DNA from: Betaproteobacteria bacterium
GTDB taxonomy: Bacteria > Pseudomonadota > Gammaproteobacteria > Burkholderiales > Burkholderiaceae_C
Length of the DNA stretch: 11,952 bases
Assembly: GCA_947448675.1 (NCBI GenBank)
Contig: CANFOR010000070.1
Span: 1 to 11,952, forward strand
Direction: 5' to 3'
Part shown: positions 1 through 7,421 of the stretch, one piece after another
Position numbering within the stretch: position 1 is the first letter of the stretch
Layout of the letters: each line of letters opens with the position of its first letter
The notes under the pieces: generated by a model
What the model saw: the letters and a program-made list of their open reading frames with translations, nothing else
The model's database searches: none
What the model was told of the DNA's origin: nothing
Made by a program: the position numbers and the translations under genes

Positions 1-614
1 GCTCCGAAGGATGAAAACACCTCTTTGAAGGCTGGGATCACGAAGATCATGATCACGGTCACCACCACAAAAGCCACCACCAACACGGCGATGGGGTACA
101 TCAAAGCCGATTTGATTTTGGATTTAATGGCCTCGGTTTTTTCCATGTAAACCGCGAGGCGATCGAGTAATTGCTCCAAGATACCTGCGGCTTCACCAGC
201 TTCGACCAGATTGCAATACAGGTTGTCGAAATACATGGGGAATTTACGAAACGCGGCAGACAGCGAGGTTCCGGTTTCGACATCTTGGCGAATGTCATTG
301 AGCAGTTTGGTGACGCTAGGGTTGGTATTGCCTCGGCCCACAATATCAAATGACTGCAGCAACGGCACGCCTGCCTTCATCATGGTGGCCAGTTGGCGCG
401 TAAAGATGGCCATGTCTTTAGGCTTGATACGTTTGCCAGAGCGGCTGCGCCGCTTTTTGATTTTCCCAGCCAAGACACCTTGCCTGCGCAAGGCCGCTTG
501 CACGGCATTTTCGCCTGCCGCACGAATCTCGCCACGCACAATTTTGCCGTTGCGGTCTTTGCCTTCCCACTCGAAAACGAATTCTTTAATGTCTTTGGAT
601 GCAGCAGTTGCCAT
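1..614 (-). CDS. pilC: Type IV pilus inner-membrane platform protein PilC (partial, C-terminus off the left edge)
   Basis: PilC is the polytopic inner-membrane platform of the type IV pilus machine; it links the PilB and PilT motors to the pilin being assembled. The visible 204 residues begin MATAASKDIKEFVFEW and continue with a basic linker (residues 51-66, rich in K and R). The first type II secretion F (T2SF) domain starts near residue 70 with FTRQLATMMKAGVPL. It contains the conserved NLVEAGEAAG stretch (about 135-144) and ends in a hydrophobic membrane segment at about 172-195. The family is usually near 400 residues, so roughly half is present. The start is ATG at 614, with an AAGGAG ribosome site at 626-631. 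It follows pilB by 38 bp on the same strand, as expected for a pilBC operon. No internal stop or frameshift is seen. Confidence 0.95.
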   Translation of the reverse strand, partial: MATAASKDIKEFVFEWEGKDRNGKIVRGEIRAAGENAVQAALRRQGVLAGKIKKRRSRSGKRIKPKDMAIFTRQLATMMKAGVPLLQSFDIVGRGNTNPSVTKLLNDIRQDVETGTSLSAAFRKFPMYFDNLYCNLVEAGEAAGILEQLLDRLAVYMEKTEAIKSKIKSALMYPIAVLVVAFVVVTVIMIFVIPAFKEVFSSFG

Positions 615-652
615 GGTCGCGTGTGCTCCTTAAGCGGCGCAGAGAAGGTGGT

Positions 653-2389
653 TCATACGTTGGTGCAACTCAAAACTTCTTCTAAAGAAGTCATACCCAT
701 TTTGACTTTGTGCAAACCCGAGTCGCGCAGACTGCGTACGCCCTCCAGTTTGGCTTGTGCGGCAATTTCCATGGAGCTGCCGTCACGCAAGATGATGCGT
801 TGAATTTCATCGGTAATGGGCATGACTTGGTAAATGCCAACGCGGCCTTTGTAGCCGTTGTTGCACATCGAACATCCTACCGGCCGGTAGGGTGTCCAAC
901 TGCCATCGAGGTCGTCCTCATTAAAGCCCGCATCCACAAGCGACTCGCGCGGTACTTCCATGGCTTGCTTGCAGTTGAGGCACAGGCGCCGCGCTAAACG
1001 CTGCGCCGTAATCAATATGACACTGGAAGCAATATTGAAAGGTGCAATGCCCATATTGCGCATGCGCGTAAGCGTAGTGGGTGCGTCGTTGGTGTGCAAG
1101 GTGGACAGCACCAAGTGCCCGGTTTGCGCAGCCTTGATGGAAATGTCGGCTGTTTCCAGGTCGCGTATCTCACCGACCATGATGATGTCTGGATCTTGGC
1201 GCAGAAACGATTTCAGCGCGGCCGCAAAGGTAAGTCCCGCCTTGTCGTTCACGTTAACCTGATTAACCCCAGGCAAATTGATTTCTGAAGGGTCTTCTGC
1301 GGTGGAAATATTCACCCCCGGTTTGTTCAGCAGATTCAAACAGGTATAGAGCGAAACTGTCTTGCCCGAGCCGGTAGGTCCTGTCACCAAAACCATGCCG
1401 TAAGGGCGTTGCACGGCCTCTAAAAGGCGTGCTTTTTCTTCTGGCTCATAGCCTAGTGCGTCAATGCCCAGTTTGGCGCTGCTTGGGTCCAAAATGCGGA
1501 TTACAATTTTTTCGCCAAATAGCGTGGGCAGGGTGCTGACACGAAAATCAATGACCCGATCAGGCCCAATTTTCAATTTCATTTTGCCGTCTTGGGGCAC
1601 CCGCTTTTCAGAGATGTCCATGCGCGAAATTACTTTGATGCGCGAAGCTAGCTTGTCTTTAATGCCAATCGGCGGCGAGGCAATTTCACGCAATTCACCA
1701 TCAATGCGAAAGCGGACGCGGTAGTTGTGCTCGTAGGGCTCGAAATGCAAATCAGAGGCGCGCATACCAAAAGCATCGAGCAGCATTTTGTGCAAGAACT
1801 TGACGACAGGGGCGTCTTCTACTTCGGCGATAGCAGCTTCATTGCTGTCGTTTACGGCGGCATCAGCAGAGGTCTCGTCAAATTCAAAATCTTCGCCGAT
1901 GATGTTGTCCATGGCCTCTGAGGCACTCGTCGCAGCATCAACGACGAGCTTGCTGAGTTTGTCGTATTCAGCAATGACCCAATCCACACTCAATTGGGTG
2001 GAAAATTTAATTTTTTCTGTGGCTTCTTGATCGGATGGGTCGGCGGTAGCGGCGAGTAAGCGGTTACCGCGCTTGCTCAGAACCACAATTTTGTAGGCTT
2101 GGCAAATTTTGGTGTCGAGCAGGCCTTTGGGCAGGCGCTGCACGTCCACGGCATCTAAATCCAGTAGAGGGGCGGCAAAAGCCTGCGACATGGTGTGCGC
2201 CAAATCGGCTGCTGATACCACACCAGAGCCGGTCAATTCAGCAATAAAGCTGGTGCGTCCGGTTTGCGCTTTGCGAAATAGCTCTTCAGCGGACTTTTGC
2301 CCGAGCTTGCCCGCCATGACGAGCGCACGTCCAAGACCTGGGAGTGCGATGGGGGATGAATTGTTGACGGGGGTATCTACAGCGGCCAT
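653..2389 (-). CDS. pilB: Type IV pilus assembly ATPase PilB
   Basis: This is the hexameric cytoplasmic motor that hydrolyses ATP to drive pilus extension through PilC. The 578 residues match the usual PilB/GspE length. A variable N-terminal GspE/PilB N-domain (about 15-150) is followed by the secretion ATPase core. The Walker A motif GPTGSGKT is at 337-344, the Walker B-like IIMVGEIRD at 402-410, and the His-box region GHLVLSTLHTND at about 424-435. The zinc-binding tetracysteine motif is present as C470/C473 and C506/C509, which supports PilB (extension) rather than PilT (retraction). The ATG at 2389 has no clear Shine-Dalgarno sequence. The next in-frame ATG (residue 26) would remove part of the N-domain, so 2389 is preferred. 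pilC follows 38 bp downstream; tRNA-Pro and ispB lie upstream on the same strand. Confidence 0.96.
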   Translation of the reverse strand: MAAVDTPVNNSSPIALPGLGRALVMAGKLGQKSAEELFRKAQTGRTSFIAELTGSGVVSAADLAHTMSQAFAAPLLDLDAVDVQRLPKGLLDTKICQAYKIVVLSKRGNRLLAATADPSDQEATEKIKFSTQLSVDWVIAEYDKLSKLVVDAATSASEAMDNIIGEDFEFDETSADAAVNDSNEAAIAEVEDAPVVKFLHKMLLDAFGMRASDLHFEPYEHNYRVRFRIDGELREIASPPIGIKDKLASRIKVISRMDISEKRVPQDGKMKLKIGPDRVIDFRVSTLPTLFGEKIVIRILDPSSAKLGIDALGYEPEEKARLLEAVQRPYGMVLVTGPTGSGKTVSLYTCLNLLNKPGVNISTAEDPSEINLPGVNQVNVNDKAGLTFAAALKSFLRQDPDIIMVGEIRDLETADISIKAAQTGHLVLSTLHTNDAPTTLTRMRNMGIAPFNIASSVILITAQRLARRLCLNCKQAMEVPRESLVDAGFNEDDLDGSWTPYRPVGCSMCNNGYKGRVGIYQVMPITDEIQRIILRDGSSMEIAAQAKLEGVRSLRDSGLHKVKMGMTSLEEVLSCTNV

Positions 2390-2422
2390 ATTGCAGTAAA
2401 TGTACTATGGGATTGCCTGCAC

Positions 2423-2451
2423 ATCATCGCTGATAGTCCCTGCGGTGTAAA
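2423..2451 (-). promoter_or_regulatory. Possible sigma70-type promoter for pilB
   Basis: On the minus strand TTTACA (2446-2451; five of six matches to TTGACA) is followed after exactly 17 bp by GATGAT (2423-2428; four of six matches to TATAAT). This would place a transcript start near 2416, about 26 nt before the pilB ATG. It is a weak match found by eye. Read-through from ispB and the tRNA is an equally reasonable source of pilB message. I saw no sigma54-type GG/GC element. Confidence 0.3.
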
Positions 2452-2465
2452 CAAAATTGCATCGG

Positions 2466-2542
2466 TGGTCGGGGTGAGAGGATTCGAACCTCCGGCCTCT
2501 ACGTCCCGAACGTAGCGCTCTACCAGGCTAAGCTACACCCCG
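2466..2542 (-). tRNA. tRNA-Pro, anticodon CGG
   Basis: This is a complete 77-nt tRNA including an encoded CCA. The acceptor stem CGGGGTG (2542-2536) pairs perfectly with CACCCCG (2476-2470), followed by discriminator A and CCA (2468-2466). The anticodon stem CTACG/CGTAG encloses the loop TTCGGGA, giving anticodon CGG, which reads proline codon CCG. The T-loop motif GGTTCGAATCC is present. It sits 29 bp downstream of the ispB stop on the same strand, so it may be processed from an ispB read-through transcript. No separate promoter is evident in that short gap. Confidence 0.97.
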
Positions 2543-2571
2543 ACGGTAGGGGCGCCAGGTTAAGCCCAGGC

Positions 2572-3555
2572 TCAACTCTGGCGCTCCAGTAGCTGTGCTG
2601 CCAATTGTAGCAAGGCCTGGGTGTAGGGGTTCGTGGGTAAATGGGTAATCGCTGTCATGGCGCGCTGCGCCTCAGCCGCTGCTGCGGCTCGGGTCGCCTG
2701 CAATGCGCCGGTTTCTTGGATGATCTGCAAAACGGTATTCAATTGCTCGCTGGCCCCGGTTTCTATGGCCTTGCGAATCAAGCCGGCTTGTTGTGGGTTG
2801 CTGCGTTGCATAGCGATGATCAGCGGCAAGGTCACCTTGCCTTCACGCAGGTCGTCGCCTAAATTTTTGCCCATCACGGCTGCGCTGCCGTCGTAGTCCA
2901 GCACATCGTCGATCACCTGGAAGGCGGTACCCAGCGCCTGTCCGTAGGTGGCGCATTGCTCCTCTTGCTCTGTATTGGCATTAGCAAGTACTGCCGCCAA
3001 ACGCGTGCTGGCCTCAAAGAGTTTGGCGGTTTTGGAGCGAATCACCCGCATATAGGCCTGCTCGTCCAACGAGGCGTCGTGCATATTCATGAGTTGCAGC
3101 ACTTCGCCCTCGGCAATGGTATTGGTCGTTTCCGCCAAAATTTCCATCACCCGCATACTGCCCACATCGACCATCATTTGGAAGGCACGTGAATACAAAA
3201 AATCACCCACTAGCACACTGGCAGGGTTGCCAAAGGCTTCATTGGCAGTAGCCCGGCCTCGACGCAAGGTCGATTCGTCCACGACATCATCGTGTAGCAG
3301 GGTGGCGGTGTGGATAAATTCCACCACAGCGGCAAGGCGAAAACGCGTCGATTCTTGGTAACCCAGCGCACCACACATTAGCAAGAGCAAGGCCGGGCGC
3401 AAGCGTTTGCCACCCGCAGCGATGATGTAGCGAGAAACCTCGGCAACCAAAGGCACACCGGTGTTCAGCCGCTGGGTAATGACACTATCGACCTCCTGCA
3501 TATCGGGTGCAATGAGCGCTAGAGCGGCTGTGGTGCTAGTGGAGTTAACGGTCAC
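2572..3555 (-). CDS. ispB: Octaprenyl-type polyprenyl diphosphate synthase (IspB)
   Basis: This trans-prenyltransferase condenses farnesyl diphosphate with isopentenyl diphosphate units to make the ubiquinone side chain. The diagnostic motifs are GGKRLRP, the first aspartate-rich motif DDVVDE (DDxxD, followed by STLRRG) and the second aspartate-rich motif DDVLDYDG. The KLFEAS region lies between them, and EGKVTLP after the second motif is also typical. I start the gene at GTG 3555 (327 residues, beginning V/M-T-V-N-S-T-S), where similarity to the family begins. The frame stays open upstream to an ATG at 3606 (344 residues). However, that ATG lies only five bases after a TATAAT box, so it would have to be a leaderless start. 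Neither start has a strong ribosome site. The gene is divergent from rplU, as in many proteobacteria. The chain length (C40) is inferred from the family and not visible in the sequence. Confidence 0.93.
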   Translation of the reverse strand: MTVNSTSTTAALALIAPDMQEVDSVITQRLNTGVPLVAEVSRYIIAAGGKRLRPALLLLMCGALGYQESTRFRLAAVVEFIHTATLLHDDVVDESTLRRGRATANEAFGNPASVLVGDFLYSRAFQMMVDVGSMRVMEILAETTNTIAEGEVLQLMNMHDASLDEQAYMRVIRSKTAKLFEASTRLAAVLANANTEQEEQCATYGQALGTAFQVIDDVLDYDGSAAVMGKNLGDDLREGKVTLPLIIAMQRSNPQQAGLIRKAIETGASEQLNTVLQIIQETGALQATRAAAAAEAQRAMTAITHLPTNPYTQALLQLAAQLLERQS

Positions 3556-3611
3556 AAAGTTTAAGTAGGCCAAGGGAATAAAGCTTGCACCGCAGACGCG
3601 ATGCATGGTCG

Positions 3612-3617
3612 ATTATA
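3612..3617 (-). promoter_or_regulatory. TATAAT -10 element, probable ispB promoter
   Basis: On the minus strand a perfect TATAAT lies at 3617-3612. The predicted transcript start is near 3605, about 50 nt before the preferred GTG start of ispB. No good TTGACA is found 16-18 bp upstream (AAAAAA at 17 bp spacing), so promoter strength is uncertain. It lies back-to-back with the rplU promoter. Confidence 0.4.
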
Positions 3618-3658
3618 GGAAGTACGCGACGGCGTTTTTTGGGGGTTTGGCAGAGCTA

Positions 3659-3687
3659 ATGACAATTCAAGTCGTACACGCTATAAT
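3659..3687 (+). promoter_or_regulatory. Sigma70-type promoter of rplU-rpmA
   Basis: ATGACA (3659-3664; five of six matches to TTGACA), a 17-bp spacer and a perfect TATAAT (3682-3687) make the best promoter match in the window. A transcript start near 3694 would give a leader of about 43 nt before rplU. The leader contains the perfect palindrome CGAAATTTCG (3700-3709), which may be chance. Strong expression is expected for ribosomal protein genes. Confidence 0.75.
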
Positions 3688-3736
3688 TGCAGGCTCTGCC
3701 GAAATTTCGTTCGCGGAGTTATTTCAAGAGGTCAAC

Positions 3737-4048
3737 ATGTACGCGGTCATAAAAACCGGTGGCAAACAATACAAAGTTGCTGCTGGTGAAAAAATTAAAG
3801 TAGAACAGATTGCTGCGGACGTAGGCCAGGAAATTGTGATCGATCAAGTTTTGGCTGTCGGCAACGGCGCTGAGATCAGGATCGGTACACCCCTGGTGTC
3901 CGGCGCTACTGTAAAAGCCACGGTTGTGGCGCATGGTTTGCACGACAAAGTGCGCATCTTCAAAATGCGCCGTCGCAAGCATTATCAAAAACGCCAGGGG
4001 CATCGTCAGCAGTTCACTGAACTGATGATTGCTTCCATCAACGGCTAA
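3737..4048 (+). CDS. rplU: 50S ribosomal protein L21
   Basis: L21 is a component of the large ribosomal subunit that binds 23S rRNA. The 103 residues match the bacterial family length. The start MYAVIKTGGKQYKV and the C-terminal basic segment with KMRRRKHYQKRQGHRQ are characteristic L21 signatures. The ATG at 3737 is preceded by a purine-rich ribosome site AAGAGGT (3726-3732). The frame is open upstream to 3605, but that stretch holds the promoter and is not coding. rpmA follows after 12 bp, with its ribosome site overlapping the rplU stop, so the pair is one operon. Confidence 0.98.
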   Translation: MYAVIKTGGKQYKVAAGEKIKVEQIAADVGQEIVIDQVLAVGNGAEIRIGTPLVSGATVKATVVAHGLHDKVRIFKMRRRKHYQKRQGHRQQFTELMIASING

Positions 4049-4060
4049 GGAGCATTTGGC

Positions 4061-4318
4061 ATGGCACAGAAAAAAGGCGGCGGCTCTACGCGTAACGGGC
4101 GCGATTCGCAGCCCAAAATGCTAGGTGTAAAAACCTTTGGCGGCCAATTGATCAGCGCAGGAGCGATCATTGTGCGTCAACGCGGCACCAAGTTCCACCC
4201 CGGCACCAATGTCGGCATCGGCAAAGACCACACCCTGTTTGCTACGGCACCAGGCCATGTGAGCTTTGCCATCAAAGGTGCGCTAAACAAGCACACGGTG
4301 AGCGTGGTTCCGGCGTAA
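4061..4318 (+). CDS. rpmA: 50S ribosomal protein L27
   Basis: L27 is a large-subunit protein whose N-terminal tail reaches the peptidyl-transferase centre. The 85 residues begin MAQKKGGGSTRNGRDS, the standard N-terminus of the non-cleaved (Gram-negative type) L27, and contain GGQLISAGAIIVRQRGTKFHPG in two overlapping family blocks. The ATG at 4061 has an excellent ribosome site, AAGGAG at 4047-4052, which overlaps the rplU stop codon and suggests coupled translation. A rho-independent terminator begins 24 bp after the stop. Confidence 0.98.
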   Translation: MAQKKGGGSTRNGRDSQPKMLGVKTFGGQLISAGAIIVRQRGTKFHPGTNVGIGKDHTLFATAPGHVSFAIKGALNKHTVSVVPA

Positions 4319-4342
4319 GTTTTTACTTCGATACCACATCGA

Positions 4343-4371
4343 AGCCCCGACTCGTCGGGGCTTTGTTTTTT
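4343..4371 (+). terminator. Rho-independent terminator after rpmA
   Basis: An 8-bp perfect stem AGCCCCGA/TCGGGGCT (4343-4350 and 4355-4362) with a CTCG loop is followed by TTGTTTTTT (4363-4371). It lies between the rpmA stop (4318) and the obgE start (4386). It should reduce transcription from the ribosomal protein promoter into obgE-proB. Confidence 0.9.
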
Positions 4372-4385
4372 ATACTAGGCCCATT

Positions 4386-5444
4386 ATGAAGTTCGTTGAC
4401 GAAGCCTTTATCGACATTGCTGCGGGTGATGGCGGCAATGGCTGCGTCTCGTTTCGGCATGAAAAGTACAAAGAGTTTGGCGGCCCCAACGGTGGTGACG
4501 GTGGTCGTGGCGGGCATGTGTTCGCTTTGGCCGATGCCAACCTCAACACCTTGGTGGACTTTCGCTATTCGCGCCGCCACGAGGCCCAGCGCGGCGAGCA
4601 CGGTATGGGCTCAGACATGTTCGGTGCTATGGGCGAAGACATTGTCCTCAAAATGCCGGTTGGCACCATCATCACCGACGTAGAAACCGGTGAAGTGCTC
4701 TACGAATTGCTCGAACCTGGCCAACAAATCATGATCGCCAAGGGCGGCGATGGTGGTTTTGGCAATATGCGCTTCAAAAGCGCCATCAACCGCGCGCCGC
4801 GGCAAAAAACACCCGGTTGGCCCGGCGACAAAAAAAACCTCAAGCTCGAACTCAAAGTCTTGGCCGACGTGGGCCTATTGGGTATGCCCAATGCAGGTAA
4901 GTCCACCTTCATTACCGCAGTGTCCAACGCCCGCCCGCGCATTGCCGACTACCCTTTCACCACCTTGCACCCCAACTTGGGCGTGGTGCGCGTGGGCCCT
5001 GAGCAAAGCTTTGTTGTGGCCGACTTACCCGGTTTGATCGAAGGCGCCTCGGAAGGCGCGGGTTTGGGGCATTTGTTTCTGCGCCATTTGCAGCGCACGC
5101 GCTTGCTGCTGCACATCATCGACGCAGCGCCGTTTGACACCGGTGTAGACCCGGTTACCCAAGCCAAAGCCATTGTGGGCGAGCTGAAAAAATATGACGA
5201 AGGCCTGCACAAAAAACCGCGTTGGTTGGTGCTCAACAAGCTCGACATGGTGCCTTTGGAAGAACGCGCGGCCTTGGTCAAAGACTTTGTGAAACGCCTG
5301 CGCTACAAGGGCCCGGTGTTTGAAATTTCTGCGCTCACGCGTGAGGGCTGTGAAAAGCTCATCCGCGCCATTTACGAGCATGTACATGGCGTGCAAATTG
5401 CCGAGCAGGCTCCCGCGCCCATCGTAGACCCCCGCTTCGTATGA
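4386..5444 (+). CDS. obgE: Obg-family GTPase ObgE/CgtA
   Basis: Obg is an essential ribosome-associated GTPase involved in 50S assembly, stress response and cell-cycle control. The glycine-rich Obg fold (about 1-158, with repeats such as GDGGNG, GGDGGRGG and GGDGGFGN) is followed by the G domain. The G1 motif is GMPNAGKS at 166-173, G2 is the TT around 192-193, G3 is DLPG at 213-216, G4 is NKLD at 284-287 and G5 is SAL at 315-317. At 352 residues it ends soon after the G domain and lacks the acidic C-terminal extension of the E. coli protein. The start is ATG 4386 with only a weak AGG (4377-4379) upstream. It follows the rpmA terminator. No convincing promoter is visible in the 14 bp after the terminator, so partial read-through probably feeds it. 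Its stop overlaps the proB start. Confidence 0.97.
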   Translation: MKFVDEAFIDIAAGDGGNGCVSFRHEKYKEFGGPNGGDGGRGGHVFALADANLNTLVDFRYSRRHEAQRGEHGMGSDMFGAMGEDIVLKMPVGTIITDVETGEVLYELLEPGQQIMIAKGGDGGFGNMRFKSAINRAPRQKTPGWPGDKKNLKLELKVLADVGLLGMPNAGKSTFITAVSNARPRIADYPFTTLHPNLGVVRVGPEQSFVVADLPGLIEGASEGAGLGHLFLRHLQRTRLLLHIIDAAPFDTGVDPVTQAKAIVGELKKYDEGLHKKPRWLVLNKLDMVPLEERAALVKDFVKRLRYKGPVFEISALTREGCEKLIRAIYEHVHGVQIAEQAPAPIVDPRFV

Positions 5445-6616
5445 GCGAACCCGGCAGCCAAAACGCCAGCGAGCCTGGCTTGCCGACGGTGCTGGCGCAA
5501 GCGCGCCGCATTGTGGTCAAAGTGGGCTCTAGCTTGGTCACCAACGAAGGCCGAGGCTTAGACGAGCAAGCCATTGGGCAATGGTGTCGCCAGTTGGCAG
5601 CTCTGGCCCAAGGCACGGTGCCGGGGGGGCCGCGCGAAGTCATCATGGTGTCCAGTGGTGCCATAGCCGAGGGCATGAAGCGCCTGGGCTGGACACAGCG
5701 CCCCAAGGCCATTCACGAGCTGCAAGCCGCCGCTGCCGTGGGCCAGATGGGTTTGGCGCAAATGTACGAAACCAAGCTGCGCGAGAGCGGTGTTGGCAGC
5801 GCCCAGGTGCTGCTCACCCATGCTGACCTGGCCGACCGTGAGCGCTACCTCAATGCTCGCTCTACTTTGTTGACCTTGCTGCAACTGGGGGTGGTGCCGG
5901 TCATCAACGAGAACGACACCGTGGTCAACGACGAAATCAAATTCGGCGACAACGACACCCTGGGTGCGTTGGTGGCCAACCTGGTCGAGGCCGATGCCCT
6001 GGTCATTTTGACCGACCAACGCGGTTTGTATGCAGCCGATCCGCGCAAAGACCCGGCTGCCCGCTTTGTCGATCAAGCCGTAGCGGGCGACCCCGCGCTT
6101 GAAGCCATGGCCGGTGGCGCAGGCTCCAGCATTGGCAAGGGCGGCATGATCACCAAAATTTTGGCTGCCAAGCGTGCGGCAGGCTCGGGCGCTTGCACCG
6201 TCATCGCCTGGGGCCGCGAACCCGATGCCTTGCTGCGCTTGGCCCAGGGCGAACGCATTGGTACCTTGCTCTTGGCCTCCACGCAAAAAAACCAAGCCCG
6301 CAAACAATGGATGGCCGATCACTTGCAGTTGCGCGGCGCGGTGGTGGTAGATGATGGCGCCGCCGCCAAGCTGCAGAGCGAAGGCAAGAGCCTGCTGCCG
6401 ATTGGCATGACGGCCATTGAAGGTGAGTTCTCACGCGGTGACGTGATCGCGGTGCGCAACAGCCAAGGCCTAGAAATCGCGCGCGGCCTGGCCAATTACT
6501 CCAGCGCCGAAGCCCGACTCATTTGCCGCAAACCCTCGGCAGAATTTGAAAAATTGCTGGGCTACACCGGCGAGAGCGAAATGCTGCACCGAACCAATTT
6601 GGTCTTGGCCAAATAA
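5441..6616 (+). CDS. proB: Glutamate 5-kinase ProB (with PUA domain)
   Basis: ProB phosphorylates L-glutamate to gamma-glutamyl phosphate, the first and feedback-controlled step of proline synthesis. The amino-acid kinase domain (about 22-270) shows the phosphate-binding KVGSS at 27-31, VSSGAIAEG at 70-78, NENDTV at 156-161, FGDND at 168-172, TDQRGLY at 191-197 and GKGGM at 232-236. A C-terminal PUA domain covers about 290-370 (RGAVVVDDGAAAKL, then GEFSRGDVIAV). The 391 residues are a little longer than the E. coli enzyme, mainly from an N-terminal extension of about 20 residues. The ATG at 5441 overlaps the obgE stop as ATGA, which indicates translational coupling. proA is not adjacent; the next gene is the convergent rppH. 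Confidence 0.97.
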   Translation: MSEPGSQNASEPGLPTVLAQARRIVVKVGSSLVTNEGRGLDEQAIGQWCRQLAALAQGTVPGGPREVIMVSSGAIAEGMKRLGWTQRPKAIHELQAAAAVGQMGLAQMYETKLRESGVGSAQVLLTHADLADRERYLNARSTLLTLLQLGVVPVINENDTVVNDEIKFGDNDTLGALVANLVEADALVILTDQRGLYAADPRKDPAARFVDQAVAGDPALEAMAGGAGSSIGKGGMITKILAAKRAAGSGACTVIAWGREPDALLRLAQGERIGTLLLASTQKNQARKQWMADHLQLRGAVVVDDGAAAKLQSEGKSLLPIGMTAIEGEFSRGDVIAVRNSQGLEIARGLANYSSAEARLICRKPSAEFEKLLGYTGESEMLHRTNLVLAK

Positions 6617-6694
6617 ACCCAGCGCCTGGAGCCTTGTGCCAGCAGCCCCGTGCCTCGCAGTCAGCACACGGGCCCGCAAGGCAAGGCACCAGCC

Positions 6695-7360
6695 TTAGCT
6701 GCTCAGGCGCTTGTCGCCCAGCTCCAGGTCTACCGGGTAGGCGTGGCAGGCGGTGTTGGGGTCGGGGTCAAAGCTGGCCCCTGGGGGCAACTCAAAACCT
6801 GCACCTGGCGCGCCCGCGTGGTAGTCTTCATGGCCTTCGTCGACGTGCGCGCGCATTCCCGTGCGAAGGTAACGACCGCGCTGCTCATGGCGCGGCAAAT
6901 ACCGCGACAGCTCGGTTAAAGCCATCTCGTAGACGCCACGTTTAAATTCCACCACCATGTCGAGCGGCACCCAGTAGTCGTTCCAGCGCCAGGCATCAAA
7001 CTCGGGATGGTCAGTTGCACGCAGGTTTAAATCCCAGTCGTGACCGATCAGCTCCAGCAAGAACCAGATCTGTTTTTGGCCTTTGTAATGGCCCCGCGCA
7101 TCGCGCCGTATGTAGCGGTCAGGCACCTCATAGCGCAACCAGTCACGGGTGCGGGCCACAACGCGTACATGCTCCGGTAGGAGCCCCACTTCTTCTTGCA
7201 GCTCACGCAGCATGGCCTGCTCGGGGCTTTCACCTCGGTCAATGCCACCCTGTGGAAACTGCCAGCTGTGGGTACGTATGCGTTTACCCCAGAACACCTG
7301 GTTTTTCTGGTTGAGCAAGATGATGCCGACGTTCGGCCTAAAGCCGTCGCGGTCAAGCAT
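6695..7360 (-). CDS. rppH: RNA pyrophosphohydrolase RppH (Nudix) with C-terminal extension
   Basis: RppH removes pyrophosphate from triphosphorylated mRNA 5' ends and so starts RNase E-dependent decay. The Nudix box G-x5-E-x7-REUxEExGU is intact (GGIDRGE through REL..EEVGL; about residues 38-60 from this start). The family hallmarks MLDRDGFRPNVGI, the HSWQFPQGG run before the box, and KGQKQIWFLL are present. The start is ATG 7360, with a GAGG ribosome site at 7368-7371; a TTG at 7366 in frame is less likely. The protein has 221 residues against about 176 in E. coli. The extra part is a C-terminal tail of about 55 residues rich in G, P, H and D, after the YLPR segment. It is convergent with proB and divergent from proS. 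Confidence 0.94.
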   Translation of the reverse strand: MLDRDGFRPNVGIILLNQKNQVFWGKRIRTHSWQFPQGGIDRGESPEQAMLRELQEEVGLLPEHVRVVARTRDWLRYEVPDRYIRRDARGHYKGQKQIWFLLELIGHDWDLNLRATDHPEFDAWRWNDYWVPLDMVVEFKRGVYEMALTELSRYLPRHEQRGRYLRTGMRAHVDEGHEDYHAGAPGAGFELPPGASFDPDPNTACHAYPVDLELGDKRLSS

Positions 7361-7421
7361 AATCAAACCTCAAATTCATTTCACTGAAACCATTATGCAC
7401 AGCCTGCGTGCACCGTTACAA

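Noticed and set aside
3700..3709. CGAAATTTCG palindrome in the rplU leader as an operator or L21 leader structure
   Set aside because: A 10-bp palindrome with no loop and no similarity to a known leader fold; kept only as a note in the promoter entry.
3605..3736. In-frame N-terminal extension of rplU
   Set aside because: It covers the best promoter in the window, and L21 proteins start at MYAVI with a ribosome site just upstream.
4830..4837. Run of eight A in obgE as a possible slippage or frameshift site
   Set aside because: It encodes conserved Lys-Lys-Asn codons in an intact gene. No downstream structure or alternative product was evident.
5623..5629. Run of seven G in proB as a possible phase-variation tract
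   Set aside because: The frame is intact, proB is a housekeeping gene, and a single G7 run in a GC-rich gene is expected by chance.
5558..6322. 254-codon open frame antisense to proB
   Set aside because: It is a shadow of GC-rich coding sequence. The plus strand has full ProB motifs and the antisense product resembles nothing recognisable.
6646..6673. Possible terminator between convergent proB and rppH (CCCGTG...CACGGG)
   Set aside because: The stem is only 6 bp with a 14-nt loop and no T-run on either strand. The 78-bp gap shows no better candidate.
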